Notes: generated by a model not told the origin, from the sequence alone. Shown: positions 8,541 to 17,445, counted from the stretch's first letter. The stretch: 64,000 nt of DNA from Phyllobacteriaceae bacterium (GCA_024742765.1 JANSXT010000001.1:124001-188000); one strand, 5' to 3'. Numbers and translations: made by a program.

Positions 8541-8574
8541 GGGTTCGAACGTCCTCTCGCCCCCTCCGCCATTT
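8541..8574 (+). repeat. Diverged duplicate of the tRNA-Ser 3' end
   Basis: GGGTTCGAA (8541-8549) and CTCCGCCATTT (8564-8574) repeat the T-arm (8411-8419) and the acceptor end plus flank (8429-8439) of the tRNA, 130 bp upstream. The bases between have drifted, with about 5 extra bases. This looks like an old attachment-site duplication or a tRNA relic. Confidence 0.5.
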
Positions 8575-8926
8575 CCTTTTTCACCGTCCCAAATATCCGC
8601 TAACACCTTGAACAGACGGGTGGTTTTGGCGTTTCGGAAACCTGTGCCGAAGTCCTGTTAGAAATCAGGCTTTTGGGCGAGACACTCGGAAATCCCGACG
8701 TGTTCGGCTTCAACCGTCGGGAGGCCATTCCCGCTGTCGCCTTGAACAATGCAGCGGTGCCTCCCGCGCCGCTGATCTTGCCATCTGACATGCTGCAACC
8801 CGTCGCCACATGCGCGATCTTCTGCGGCCTCCTCCAGCACCGCCGAACGCGCTGCAGTGTCGCCCATCATCGGCGATGGTCCGGGGTCTTGAGATGCCGG
8901 CTTGACGAGGGCTGTCGACTGGAATA

Positions 8927-8957
8927 TCACATCTGTGAAAAAGCAACACATATGTGA
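8927..8957 (+). promoter_or_regulatory. Tandem palindromic operator of the sugar operon
   Basis: Two palindromes lie 25-60 bp before the alcohol dehydrogenase start: TCACATCTGTGA (8927-8938) and ACACATATGTGA (8946-8957, core CACATATGTG perfect). They are also direct repeats (CACATnTGTGAAAAA) with centres 19 bp apart, about two helical turns. The likely ligand is the SorC-family regulator encoded three genes downstream. Confidence 0.6.
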
Positions 8958-8982
8958 AAAATCGGTATCGGAGAAGTCCTGA

Positions 8983-10002
8983 ATGCGCGCCATCGTGCTC
9001 CACGCCCCCAAAGATATTCGCTTGGAAAATCGGCCCAAGCCGATGGCCGGCCGCGGAGAGGTGCTGCTGCGGGTTGCCTCGGTTGGTGTGTGCGGCTCGG
9101 ATTTGCCACGCATGCTGGTCAAAGGCGCACATCGCATGCCATTGATCACCGGCCACGAGTTTTCGGCGCATATCGAGGCTCTCGGCGAAGGCGTCGAAGG
9201 CTGGGAGGTCGACGAACTGGTGGCCGTTGCGCCGCTCCTGCCTTGCAACGTCTGCGACCAATGCATGACGGGCAATTTTTCCCGCTGCCGGAACTACGAC
9301 TATTTCGGCAGTCGCCGCGACGGAGCCTATGTCGAATATGTCGCCTCGCCAGTGCAGAACCTCGTCAAGGTGCCCCAGCATGTGGACCCGCGCGCCATTG
9401 CCATGACCGACCCCGCATCGATAGCGCTCCATGCGGTTTGGAAGGCAGGCGGCACGACGGTTGGCAAAACAGGCGCGGTCGTCGGCTGCGGTCCCATCGG
9501 CCTGTTCGCCATCCAGTGGCTCCGGATGATGGGGGCCTCAGAGGTTATTGCTGTCGACGTGACCGAGGCCAAGTTGGAACTTGCGCGCGAGGCCGGCGCA
9601 TCGGTGTGCGTGCTCAGCCAGGATGTCGACAAGCTCACGGTCAGCGCCGATGTGGTGATCGAAGCGGTGGGCCTGGACGCCACGATTAACACCGCAATGT
9701 CGATTGCCGCGCCTGGTGGCCATGTCTCTTTCATCGGCATTCCGGTCCCGGACGTCACCATTGCCAACCGGACCTATCAGGCGTTTCTGCGGCAGGAACT
9801 TTCGCTTCATGGGGCCTGGAACAGTTTCGGAGCGCCGTTTCCCGGACCGCAATGGCACACAACGATCGAGAAGTTCGCATCGGGCGACTTGAAATGGGAG
9901 TTTCTGATCTCGCACGATCTCGATCTGGGCGAGCTTCCGGACATTTTCCGCCGATTCGATGCGCGCGATATTGATTTCTCGAAGGTTTTGTTCCGGCCTT
10001 GA
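8983..10002 (+). CDS. Zinc-dependent sugar-alcohol dehydrogenase (MDR family)
   Basis: This 339-residue medium-chain dehydrogenase has catalytic-zinc residues C37 (GVCGSD), H58 and E59 (TGHE), a structural-zinc loop with C88, C91, C94 and C102, and a Rossmann motif GAVVGCGPIGLFAIQ. Overall resemblance is to galactitol-1-phosphate 5-dehydrogenase and sorbitol dehydrogenase relatives, so it probably oxidises a polyol or phosphopolyol with NAD+. GGAGAAG precedes the ATG at 8983. It is the first gene of an operon continuing with an FGGY kinase, SorC regulator, aldolase, aldehyde dehydrogenase and phosphatase. Substrate not determined. Confidence 0.85.
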   Translation: MRAIVLHAPKDIRLENRPKPMAGRGEVLLRVASVGVCGSDLPRMLVKGAHRMPLITGHEFSAHIEALGEGVEGWEVDELVAVAPLLPCNVCDQCMTGNFSRCRNYDYFGSRRDGAYVEYVASPVQNLVKVPQHVDPRAIAMTDPASIALHAVWKAGGTTVGKTGAVVGCGPIGLFAIQWLRMMGASEVIAVDVTEAKLELAREAGASVCVLSQDVDKLTVSADVVIEAVGLDATINTAMSIAAPGGHVSFIGIPVPDVTIANRTYQAFLRQELSLHGAWNSFGAPFPGPQWHTTIEKFASGDLKWEFLISHDLDLGELPDIFRRFDARDIDFSKVLFRP

Positions 10003-10029
10003 TCGGCCGCGACTAGGGAGGACAGAGCG

Positions 10030-11544
10030 ATAACCGCAGTTGTTAGCCTTGATTTCGGCACCAACGGCATAAGGGCCGGCATATTCGACCTTGATGCCGG
10101 CATATTGTTGGCAACCGGCGAGGCCCGTTACCCGACCAGCCATCTACCGCCCAACCGCGCCGAACAGGACCCGGAAGACTGGTGGTCTGCCCTGTGCGCC
10201 ACGCTGCCCGACGTCTTGGCACGCGCCGGCGATCCGGAGGTCGCCGCGATCTGCGTGGCGGCATTTTCGTCGACGGTCGTCGTCTGCGACCGGTCGGGCC
10301 GGCCGCTCGCACCGGCGATCCTGTGGATGGATGCGCGCGCCGCCGACGAGGCGAATTTCACCGAAACAATCGACCATCCGGTGCTTGCCTATTCCGGCGG
10401 TTCGAATGCTGTCGAGTGGCTGGTGCCCAAGGCGATGTGGTTGGCGAAGCACAAGCCCGATCTGTGGGCGCGCACGGATGTCGTTTGTGAAGCGCTCGAT
10501 TTCATCAATTTCCGACTTGCCGGCCGGTGGGTCGGTTCGATGATGAACGCGACCTGCAAGTGGAACTATGACAGCCGTACCAAGGCATTCTGCCCCGATC
10601 TATACGAGGCTTTCGGCGTTCCGGAACTGGCGGAGAAGCTGCCGCAGCATGTTCTGGAGATCGGGGCCGTCATCGGCGAGGTGACCGCCGAGGCCCGCGC
10701 CGCCCTTGGCATAAAGGGTCGACCCATTGTCGTCCAGGGCGGTATCGACGCGCATATGGGCGTATTCGGCGCCGGTACCGTCTCGCCCGGTGCAATGCTG
10801 CTGATCGGCGGTACGTCGAACGTCCATCTCACGCAGGTGCCCGACGATGGCCGGCAGATCAGCGGCGTATGGGGCCCCTATCCCAATGCCTTGACGCCCG
10901 GGCTTCGAATGATCGAGGGCGGGCAGGTTTCTGCAGGATCGATCCTGAACTGGCTGGCGCGCGATCTGTTCGAACTCGACGAGATGGGCTTCCGAGCCTT
11001 GTGTGATGCGGCGGCCGATGTCGACTTCCGCAAAACGGGTCTTCTCGCCCTGGATTACTGGATGGGCAACCGGACGCCCTATCGCGATGCGCGTCTGCGA
11101 GGCGCCATCGTCGGCTTTTCACTCTCCCACGATCGGCCGACGATATTCCGCGCCTGCGTCACGGCGGTGGCGCTTGGTGCGGCCAATGTCGTTTTCGATC
11201 TCGAGCGTCAGGGCGTCGCCATCGACCGGCTGGTCCTGGCCGGCGGCATCATGCAGAATCCGCTTTGGCTTGAGGCCACCATCGATGCCATCGGCAAACC
11301 CGTCAGCGTGGCGACGGGCGACAATCTTACGCTCTATGGCAATGCGGTTTCGGCAGCCGCGGGGCTTGGCAGGTTTGGATCAATCGAAGAGGCGGCGGGC
11401 AGTCTCACCGCGCCGGCCGAGTTGCGTCGGCCCGACGAAGAACGGCACGCGCAATATGTTGACATGCTGGCAACGTATCAGGAATTGACCGAGACGCTGG
11501 CGCCGCTTCTGCATAAGCTGTCGGCGGTGGGAGAGAACCGATGA
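10030..11544 (+). CDS. FGGY-family carbohydrate kinase with apparent ATA start
   Basis: The protein has about 504 residues. The frame begins after AGGGAGGA (10015-10022) with ATA at 10030, then TAVVSLDFGTNGIRAGIFD, the phosphate-1 motif of FGGY kinases. No ATG, GTG or TTG lies between the upstream stop and this motif. The next possible start (TTG, 10105) would delete the ATP-binding core, so ATA is the likely initiation codon. Further marks are the QGGIDAHMGVFGAGTV and LLIGGTSNVH segments of the second domain and AGGIMQNPLWLE near the end. It should phosphorylate the operon's sugar or polyol. The last codon overlaps the regulator start (ATGA). Confidence 0.85.
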   Translation: MTAVVSLDFGTNGIRAGIFDLDAGILLATGEARYPTSHLPPNRAEQDPEDWWSALCATLPDVLARAGDPEVAAICVAAFSSTVVVCDRSGRPLAPAILWMDARAADEANFTETIDHPVLAYSGGSNAVEWLVPKAMWLAKHKPDLWARTDVVCEALDFINFRLAGRWVGSMMNATCKWNYDSRTKAFCPDLYEAFGVPELAEKLPQHVLEIGAVIGEVTAEARAALGIKGRPIVVQGGIDAHMGVFGAGTVSPGAMLLIGGTSNVHLTQVPDDGRQISGVWGPYPNALTPGLRMIEGGQVSAGSILNWLARDLFELDEMGFRALCDAAADVDFRKTGLLALDYWMGNRTPYRDARLRGAIVGFSLSHDRPTIFRACVTAVALGAANVVFDLERQGVAIDRLVLAGGIMQNPLWLEATIDAIGKPVSVATGDNLTLYGNAVSAAAGLGRFGSIEEAAGSLTAPAELRRPDEERHAQYVDMLATYQELTETLAPLLHKLSAVGENR

Positions 11545-12530
11545 GCAATGAGCAGGAGCGTGCCGCCAATCGGCTCCCCGTCGATGCGGCCCGCGACCAG
11601 TTGATGGTGCAGGTGGCGCGGATGGCCTATCAGCAGGATCTCACCCACACCGACATCGCGACCCGAACCGGCCTTAACCGGTGGCAGGTGAGCCGGCTGT
11701 TGCAGGAAGCGCGCGATCTGGGTGTCGTGCGGATCGAGATCGTGCCGCGCAGCGAACGCAGCCCGCATCTGGAAACCGCGCTGGTCGAGACGTTCGGTCT
11801 TGCCGATGCGGTGGTCCTGCCGGACAGCGTCGACGGGGCCGGCGGTCTTGAGGGCCTCGCCAAGGCGGCCGGCCAGTATCTTGCCGCGCTCAAGCCGCGC
11901 CCGACAACGTTCGGCGTCTCCTGGGGCCGGACGATGGCCGCGGTCGCGCACTGGCTGCCAGAGGGATGGGCGAGCGGGGTCGAAGTTGTGCAGATCAACG
12001 GCACCGTCGCGCAGATCCCCGGCGAAGGCCATCACAACAATGTGGCCGAGACCTTTGCGCGCAAGGGCGATGGCCGGTTCGTTCCGCTGCCGGTGCCCGC
12101 CATTGTCGGCCAGGCCGAGACGCGGGAGGTGCTCGAGCGCGACCGCATCGTGGCCCATGTTCTGCAACGCGCACGCGCCGTGCAGGCCCTTTGTTTCTCG
12201 CTTGGCGCACTCACCGAGGATTCGGCGCTGCTCAATTCGGGCAATCTGCTTGCACACGAGTATGAAGAGCTGCGTTCAAAAGGTGCGGTGGGCGACATTG
12301 TCGGCCGCATCGTCGACCGGAAGGGCCAGATCGTCGATGCCGATATCGACCGCCGCACGATCGGCTTGCCGCTGTCGGACCTGAAAACCCGGGACCGGGC
12401 GATTTGCGTTGCCGCCGGTTCTGATAAACATCCGGTGGTTGCCGGTGTCCTGCATGCGGGGCTGATCAGTGTTCTGGTCACCGACGCGGCGACCGCCACC
12501 TATGCATTGGAGCATGTCCATGACCGCTGA
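11541..12530 (+). CDS. SorC-family sugar-responsive transcription regulator
   Basis: This 329-residue protein has an N-terminal helix-turn-helix (about residues 33-60, LTHTDIATRTGLNRWQVSRLLQEAR) followed by the SorC/DeoR-like sugar-phosphate-binding domain (FGVSWGRTMAAVAHWLP, SLGALTEDSALLNSG, VVAGVLHAGLISVLVTD). SorC proteins sense phosphorylated sugars made by the pathway they control. The gene overlaps the kinase by 4 bp and the aldolase by 11 bp, so it is inside the operon and probably regulates it through the repeats at 8927-8957. Whether it activates or represses cannot be told. Confidence 0.9.
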   Translation: MSNEQERAANRLPVDAARDQLMVQVARMAYQQDLTHTDIATRTGLNRWQVSRLLQEARDLGVVRIEIVPRSERSPHLETALVETFGLADAVVLPDSVDGAGGLEGLAKAAGQYLAALKPRPTTFGVSWGRTMAAVAHWLPEGWASGVEVVQINGTVAQIPGEGHHNNVAETFARKGDGRFVPLPVPAIVGQAETREVLERDRIVAHVLQRARAVQALCFSLGALTEDSALLNSGNLLAHEYEELRSKGAVGDIVGRIVDRKGQIVDADIDRRTIGLPLSDLKTRDRAICVAAGSDKHPVVAGVLHAGLISVLVTDAATATYALEHVHDR

Positions 12531-13542
12531 CCTTGCCACCGCCGCCGACGCGCAATCCGCCTTCGATCAGGCGCCGCCATCGGCCGATCACAACCGGGCA
12601 CGCAATCCGGGCATTGCACTTGCGCCCGACATGTTCGAGGGACACGCCGTCAACCGCTCGGCGGCCGAGCGCCGGGCCGCGAGCCTGACCACGCGGCGCT
12701 CGGTCAAGAAGGCCAATCAGGCGGCCTGGCTTGTCAACGCAATTCGTTGCATCGACCTGACGACGCTCGCCGGCGACGACACGGAAGGCCGCGTCCATCG
12801 GCTGTGCGCCAAGGCGCGCCAGCCGCTGGCGCCGCGCATAATGGAAGGGCTCGGCATCGCCGATATGGGCCTGACCACCGGCGCGGTTTGCGTCTATCCG
12901 ACCATGGTGCCGCACGCCGTGGCCGCGCTCGAAGGCACCGACATCCCGGTCGCCTCGGTCGCCACCGGCTTTCCCGCCGGGCTGACGCCGCTGCCGATCC
13001 GGCTCGCCGAAATCCGCTACGCGGTTGAAGAAGGCGCCGACGAGATTGACATCGTCATCACGCGCGAACATGTGCTCAAGCGCGAATGGAACGCGCTTTA
13101 TGACGAGATCGCGCAGATGCGCGAGGCTTGCGGCCATTCGCATCTGAAGGCCATTCTTGCCACCGGCGAACTCGAAACCTATCGTAATGTCTATGCCGCT
13201 TCGATGGTGGCGATGCAGGCCGGCGCCGACTTCATCAAGACCTCGACGGGCAAGGAGGGCGTCAACGCCACACTGGCGGTCAGCCTCATCATGGTCCGTG
13301 CCCTGCGCGACTACGGGATGGAAACCGGTCACCGGGTCGGCTTCAAGCCGGCCGGCGGGATGAAGACCGCCAAGGACGCGCTCGCCTGGCAGATCCTGAT
13401 GAAGGAGGAGTTGGGCAATGACTGGCTGAGGCCCGACCTGTTTCGCCTCGGTGCCTCGTCCATGCTCGCCGACATCGAACGCCAGCTCGAACACCATGTC
13501 ACCGGGCGCTACGCCGCCAGCCACCGCCACGCCATCGCCTGA
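12520..13542 (+). CDS. deoC: DeoC-like deoxyribose-phosphate aldolase
   Basis: This 340-residue protein belongs to the class I aldolases of the DeoC/LacD group. The Schiff-base lysine is in FIKTSTGKEG (about K240). EIDIVITREHVL and GFKPAGGMKTA are the other active-site stretches. The usual reaction is cleavage of 2-deoxyribose 5-phosphate to acetaldehyde and glyceraldehyde 3-phosphate. It is longer than E. coli DeoC (259) because of about 60 extra N-terminal residues. ATG 12520 has GGAG seven bases upstream; ATG 12514 is too close. The aldehyde dehydrogenase next door would take the aldehyde product. Confidence 0.88.
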   Translation: MTADLATAADAQSAFDQAPPSADHNRARNPGIALAPDMFEGHAVNRSAAERRAASLTTRRSVKKANQAAWLVNAIRCIDLTTLAGDDTEGRVHRLCAKARQPLAPRIMEGLGIADMGLTTGAVCVYPTMVPHAVAALEGTDIPVASVATGFPAGLTPLPIRLAEIRYAVEEGADEIDIVITREHVLKREWNALYDEIAQMREACGHSHLKAILATGELETYRNVYAASMVAMQAGADFIKTSTGKEGVNATLAVSLIMVRALRDYGMETGHRVGFKPAGGMKTAKDALAWQILMKEELGNDWLRPDLFRLGASSMLADIERQLEHHVTGRYAASHRHAIA

Positions 13543-13553
13543 GGACCAAAGCC

Positions 13554-15917
13554 ATGAACTCCATCGCAGACCTGATCGACACCATGGAATACGGCCCGGC
13601 GCCCGAAAGCGCCGATATTGTCGAGGACTGGCTGGCCGAGCATCAGGCCGGCTTCGGCCACTTCATCAATGGCGCCTTCACGAGGCCGGGCGACACGTTC
13701 GCGGTCAGCAATCCGGCGACGGGCGCAACGGTCGCGCAGATCACGCAAGGGACGGACGCCGATGTCGATATGGCGGTCAAGGCCGCGCGCGCCGCGCAGG
13801 GCAAATGGGCAGCGCTTTCGGGCCACGAGCGCGCCCGCTGGCTATACGCGCTTGCGCGCCGCATCCAGCAGCACGCCCGCTTCCTCGCGGTTCTCGAAAC
13901 GATCGACAATGGCAAGCCGATCCGCGAAGCGCGCGACATCGACGTGCCGCTGGTGGCACGCCATTTCTACCACCATGCCGGCTGGGCCGAACTGGCGGAC
14001 ACCGAGTTCCCGGACGCCAAACCGGTGGGCGTCTGCGGCCAGATCATCCCCTGGAACTTCCCGCTTCTGATGCTGGCCTGGAAGATCGCGCCGGCGCTGG
14101 CCGCCGGCAACACAATCGTCCTCAAGCCTGCCGAATACACGCCGCTGACGGCGCTGGCCTTCGCGAAAATCTGCGACGAGGTCGGCCTGCCCAAGGGCGT
14201 TGTCAACATCGTCACCGGCGACGGCGCGACCGGCGCCGCGATCGTCGCTCATGACGGCATCGACAAGCTCGCCTTCACCGGCTCCACCGATGTTGGCCGA
14301 CTGATCCGCCGCGAGACGGCGGGCTCGGGCAAGAAGCTGACGCTGGAACTGGGCGGGAAGAGCCCGTTCATCGTCTTTGCCGATGCCGATCTCGACGCCG
14401 CCGTCGAGGGCGTGGTCGACGCGATCTGGTTCAACCAGGGCCAGGTCTGCTGCGCCGGTGCGCGCATCCTCGTCGCCGAAAGCGTTGCCGATCGGTTCGG
14501 CGCGCTGCTCAAACAACGCATGGCTGCGCTCCGGGTCGGCGATCCGCTCGACAAGTCGACCGATGTCGGCGCGATCGTCCATCCGGTGCAATTGGCGCGG
14601 ATCAAGGAACTGATGGCTAAGGGCGTCTCGGAGGGCGCGGACCTTTATCAGGGCGACGCGCCGGACGGCTGCTTCTACCCGCCGACGCTGGCAACCGGTG
14701 TCGAGCCCGCGTCGACGCTGGCGACCGAAGAGATTTTCGGACCCGTGGCGACGCTGACGACCTTCCGCACGCCGGCCGATGCGATCGCGCTCGCCAACAA
14801 CACCCGCTATGGCCTTGCCGCCTCGATCTGGTCGGAGAATGTCAATCTGTGTCTCGGCATCGCAGCGGACCTGAAGGCCGGTGTCGTCTGGATCAATTGC
14901 ACCAATGTGTTCGACGCGGGCGCCGGCTTTGGCGGCTACCGCGAAAGCGGTTTCGGGCGCGAGGGCGGCCGCGAAGGCATGATGGAATATCTGTCCTTCC
15001 CCGCGCCCAAGGCCACACAGGCAGACGACGCGCCGGCGGCGATCCCGCCCGCGCCGGGGCTTGGCGGCGTGGTGGTCGGTATCGACCGGACGGCGAAACT
15101 CTATGTCGGCGGCAAGCAGAAGCGGCCGGACGGCGGCTATTCCTACCCGGTCACCAATGCCAAGGGCGAGGCGATCGGCCTTGCCGGCCATGGCAACCGC
15201 AAGGACATTCGCGATGCCGTTGAAGCGGCGCACAAGGCGGCGGGCTGGGGCGCGGCGACCGGCCACAACCGGGCGCAGGTGCTCTATTATCTGGCCGAGA
15301 ACCTTGCGGCGCGGGCGGACGAGTTCACCGACCGGCTCAAGAGCTTCGGCCAGAGCGCGGCGAAAGCCAAAACCGAGGTCGAGACCGCGATCCAGCGCTG
15401 CTTTTACTATGCGGCGCAAGCCGACAAGTTCGACGGCGCCGTGCACCAGACCAAGAGCGCCCATGTGACGCTCGCCATGCACGAGCCGCTCGGCGTGATG
15501 GGGATTGCCTGCCCAACACCGTTCCCGCTGCTCGGCTTTGTCTCGCTGGTGCTGCCGGCCGTTGCCATGGGTAACCGCGTGGTCGCGATCCCCTCGCAGA
15601 CCCATCCGTTGGCTGCGACCGACCTTTACCAGGTGCTGGAGACATCCGACGTGCCTGGCGGCGTGATCAACATCGTCACGGGGACACGCGACGAACTGGT
15701 CACGACGCTCGCCGACCATGATGGCGTCGACGGGCTGTGGTATATCGGCTCCAACGACGGTATCGCCATGGCCGAAGAGCGCTCTGCCGGTAATCTCAAA
15801 CAGACCTGGACCGAACAGGGCATGGCCCGCGACTGGACAAAGTCAGAGGGATTTGGCCGCGCCTTCCTGCACCGCGCGACCCAGGTCAAGAACATCTGGG
15901 TGCCATACGGCGAATGA
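13554..15917 (+). CDS. Two-module aldehyde dehydrogenase (active + degenerate)
   Basis: The protein has 787 residues. Residues about 30-485 are a complete NAD(P)-dependent aldehyde dehydrogenase: PWNFPLLM, FTGSTDVGRLI, LELGGKSPF (general-base Glu) and GQVCCAG with catalytic C299. Residues about 500-787 repeat the N-terminal part of the same fold (KLYVGGKQKRPDGGYSYPV, HEPLGVMGIACPTPFPLLGF, IVTGTRDELVTTLADH) but end before any catalytic cysteine, so the second module must be structural or regulatory. Double-module forms next to deoC are known in rhizobia. Likely role: oxidation of acetaldehyde or another aldehyde released by the aldolase. It starts 11 bp after deoC. Confidence 0.88.
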   Translation: MNSIADLIDTMEYGPAPESADIVEDWLAEHQAGFGHFINGAFTRPGDTFAVSNPATGATVAQITQGTDADVDMAVKAARAAQGKWAALSGHERARWLYALARRIQQHARFLAVLETIDNGKPIREARDIDVPLVARHFYHHAGWAELADTEFPDAKPVGVCGQIIPWNFPLLMLAWKIAPALAAGNTIVLKPAEYTPLTALAFAKICDEVGLPKGVVNIVTGDGATGAAIVAHDGIDKLAFTGSTDVGRLIRRETAGSGKKLTLELGGKSPFIVFADADLDAAVEGVVDAIWFNQGQVCCAGARILVAESVADRFGALLKQRMAALRVGDPLDKSTDVGAIVHPVQLARIKELMAKGVSEGADLYQGDAPDGCFYPPTLATGVEPASTLATEEIFGPVATLTTFRTPADAIALANNTRYGLAASIWSENVNLCLGIAADLKAGVVWINCTNVFDAGAGFGGYRESGFGREGGREGMMEYLSFPAPKATQADDAPAAIPPAPGLGGVVVGIDRTAKLYVGGKQKRPDGGYSYPVTNAKGEAIGLAGHGNRKDIRDAVEAAHKAAGWGAATGHNRAQVLYYLAENLAARADEFTDRLKSFGQSAAKAKTEVETAIQRCFYYAAQADKFDGAVHQTKSAHVTLAMHEPLGVMGIACPTPFPLLGFVSLVLPAVAMGNRVVAIPSQTHPLAATDLYQVLETSDVPGGVINIVTGTRDELVTTLADHDGVDGLWYIGSNDGIAMAEERSAGNLKQTWTEQGMARDWTKSEGFGRAFLHRATQVKNIWVPYGE

Positions 15918-16579
15918 TCATCTTCGATTGCGACGGCGTGCTGGTGGACAGCGAGATCCTGTCCTGCGGCACCGATGCGGCGATGATGACCGAAGCCGGT
16001 TATCCGATCTCCACCGAGACGCTGATAAGCCGGTTTATCGGCTGGCCCAAGCCCGATATCTGGGCCGCGGTTGCCGAAGAGCGTGGCGAGCCCTGGCCCG
16101 ATGGCCTTTACGAACGGGCCATCGCCGTTCTGATGGGGCGGATCGAGACGGAGTTGGAGCCGGTCGACGGCGTGGCAAGCGCATTGGCGCAACTGCCGGG
16201 CAACAGAGCTGTCGCCTCATCGGCAAGCCGCCAGAAGCTCGAACTGTCTCTGAAACGCTGCGGCCTGTTCGATCATTTCGCCCCGCACGTCTATTCGACC
16301 GAGCAGGTGGCGCGCGGCAAGCCGGCGCCAGACGTGTTCCTGTTTGCAGCAGAGCAATATGGCGCCGCACCCGGAGACTGTCTTGTCATCGAGGACAGCG
16401 TCGCCGGTGTCACCGCGGCCCGCGCAGCCGGCATGACCGCCATCGGGTTTGTCGGCGGCCAGCACAGCTACCCCGGGCACGCGGACAGTCTGAAAAAGGC
16501 CGGTGCGGTATCGGTCGTTGCGCATATGCGCGACCTGCCCGATCAGATCAGAACGCTTCGTTCTTCCGCATCTGGCTGA
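15914..16579 (+). CDS. HAD-superfamily sugar-phosphate phosphatase or mutase
   Basis: This 221-residue protein has the HAD nucleophile motif FDCDGVLVDSE (residues 4-14), a helical cap, the SSASRQKLELSLKRCG motif II region, K104-type GKPAPDVFLFAAEQYG and the acidic VIEDSVAGVTAARAAGM motif. This is the phosphoglycolate phosphatase or beta-phosphoglucomutase subgroup. It overlaps the aldehyde dehydrogenase by 4 bp, so it is the last gene of the operon, and its 3' end overlaps the convergent RpiR gene by 32 bp. Its substrate is likely an intermediate or dead-end phosphosugar of this pathway. Confidence 0.85.
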   Translation: MIIFDCDGVLVDSEILSCGTDAAMMTEAGYPISTETLISRFIGWPKPDIWAAVAEERGEPWPDGLYERAIAVLMGRIETELEPVDGVASALAQLPGNRAVASSASRQKLELSLKRCGLFDHFAPHVYSTEQVARGKPAPDVFLFAAEQYGAAPGDCLVIEDSVAGVTAARAAGMTAIGFVGGQHSYPGHADSLKKAGAVSVVAHMRDLPDQIRTLRSSASG

Positions 16580-17432
16580 GATAGCGCTTCATCCGCACCA
16601 GCCGCTGGTTGTGCGGGGCACCCAATTGCCGTGCCACCAGCGTCGACAGGATGTCGGCGGCGACGAGCGCGGCAATGCGCGATGTGGTCGGCGTGAAGAT
16701 ATCGGTATTGTCCAGCGTCTCGACATTGATCACCACGTCGGAATAGTTGAAGAGCGCTGTCTGGGTCGAACCGGCGATCGAGATGACCTTGGCGCCCTGT
16801 TCGCGCGCCAGTCGCGCCAGTTCAACGATCGACAGCGTCTGGCCGGTGTTGGAAATTGCCACTGCCACCGAGCCAGGCTTCATCATCGAAGCGGCCATCA
16901 ATTGCTGATGGCTGTCCATGGTCGCGTTGCAGGGAATGCCGAACAGCGGAAACTTTTGCTGCAGGTCCTGGGCGACGATGGCCGACGCCCCGAAACCGAA
17001 GAACTCCAGATGGGTTGCCTTGAGGATCAAGGCGACCGCCGCGTTCATCTGTTTCATATCGAGTGCGTGGCGTGCCCAGTCGAGCGACGAAATCGTGTAG
17101 TCGAAGATCTTCGACGCCACGGCTTCGGGCGTGTCGTCATCGGTGATCGCCGAATGCGTCGCCGGCGTGCCAAGGGCAAGGCTTTGCGCAAGCCTGATTT
17201 TCAGATCCTGAAAGCCTTCGCAGCCGATGGCGACGCAAAAGCGGATCACCGTCGGCTGGCTGACGTCGGCCAGTTCGGCCGTCTCCGCCACGGTGGAATT
17301 CAGGACCCGCTGCGGTGATTCCAGCAGCACATCGGCCACCTTGCGGTCGGATTTGCGAAGATTGGGGCGCAGCGTGCGGGTCACCTCGAGGATGTTCCTG
17401 CCGCTCTGGACCTCCGGCTCTCGCAATTCCAT
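16548..17432 (-). CDS. MurR/RpiR-family transcription regulator
   Basis: This 294-residue protein has an N-terminal RpiR helix-turn-helix (about residues 20-80, LRKSDRKVADVLLESPQRVLNSTVAETAELADVSQPTVIRFC) and a C-terminal SIS domain (FFGFGASAIVAQDLQQKF, AVAISNTGQTLSIVELARLAREQGA), which binds phosphosugars. AGGGGA precedes the ATG at 17430-17432 (a longer upstream frame lacks support). It is the last gene of a six-gene leftward operon and is 13 bp from the gene before it. It probably controls the divergent promoters at 21465-21681. Confidence 0.92.
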   Translation of the reverse strand: MELREPEVQSGRNILEVTRTLRPNLRKSDRKVADVLLESPQRVLNSTVAETAELADVSQPTVIRFCVAIGCEGFQDLKIRLAQSLALGTPATHSAITDDDTPEAVASKIFDYTISSLDWARHALDMKQMNAAVALILKATHLEFFGFGASAIVAQDLQQKFPLFGIPCNATMDSHQQLMAASMMKPGSVAVAISNTGQTLSIVELARLAREQGAKVISIAGSTQTALFNYSDVVINVETLDNTDIFTPTTSRIAALVAADILSTLVARQLGAPHNQRLVRMKRYLSQMRKNEAF

Positions 17433-17445
17433 CGTTCCGTTTCCC

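Larger units (their letters stand above)
8437..8982. other. Intergenic region between tRNA-Ser and sugar operon
   Basis: This gap of about 545 bp holds a diverged copy of the tRNA 3' end (8541-8574) and the operator/promoter of the alcohol dehydrogenase operon at its right end (8927-8957). The middle (about 8600-8920) has open frames on both strands but none with a ribosome site or recognisable family. It may be decayed coding sequence. Confidence 0.5.

Noticed and set aside
6933-8606. 557-codon frame extending the aminotransferase upstream
   Set aside because: The extension runs backwards through tRNA-Ser and has no family match; the ATG at 8045 with AGGAA gives a normal length.
8658-9275. 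205-codon leftward frame across the polyol operon promoter
   Set aside because: It crosses the operator and the start of the dehydrogenase gene, with no ribosome site or family.
13842-15719. 625-codon frame opposite the aldehyde dehydrogenase
   Set aside because: Shadow frame; the plus-strand protein has full family motifs.
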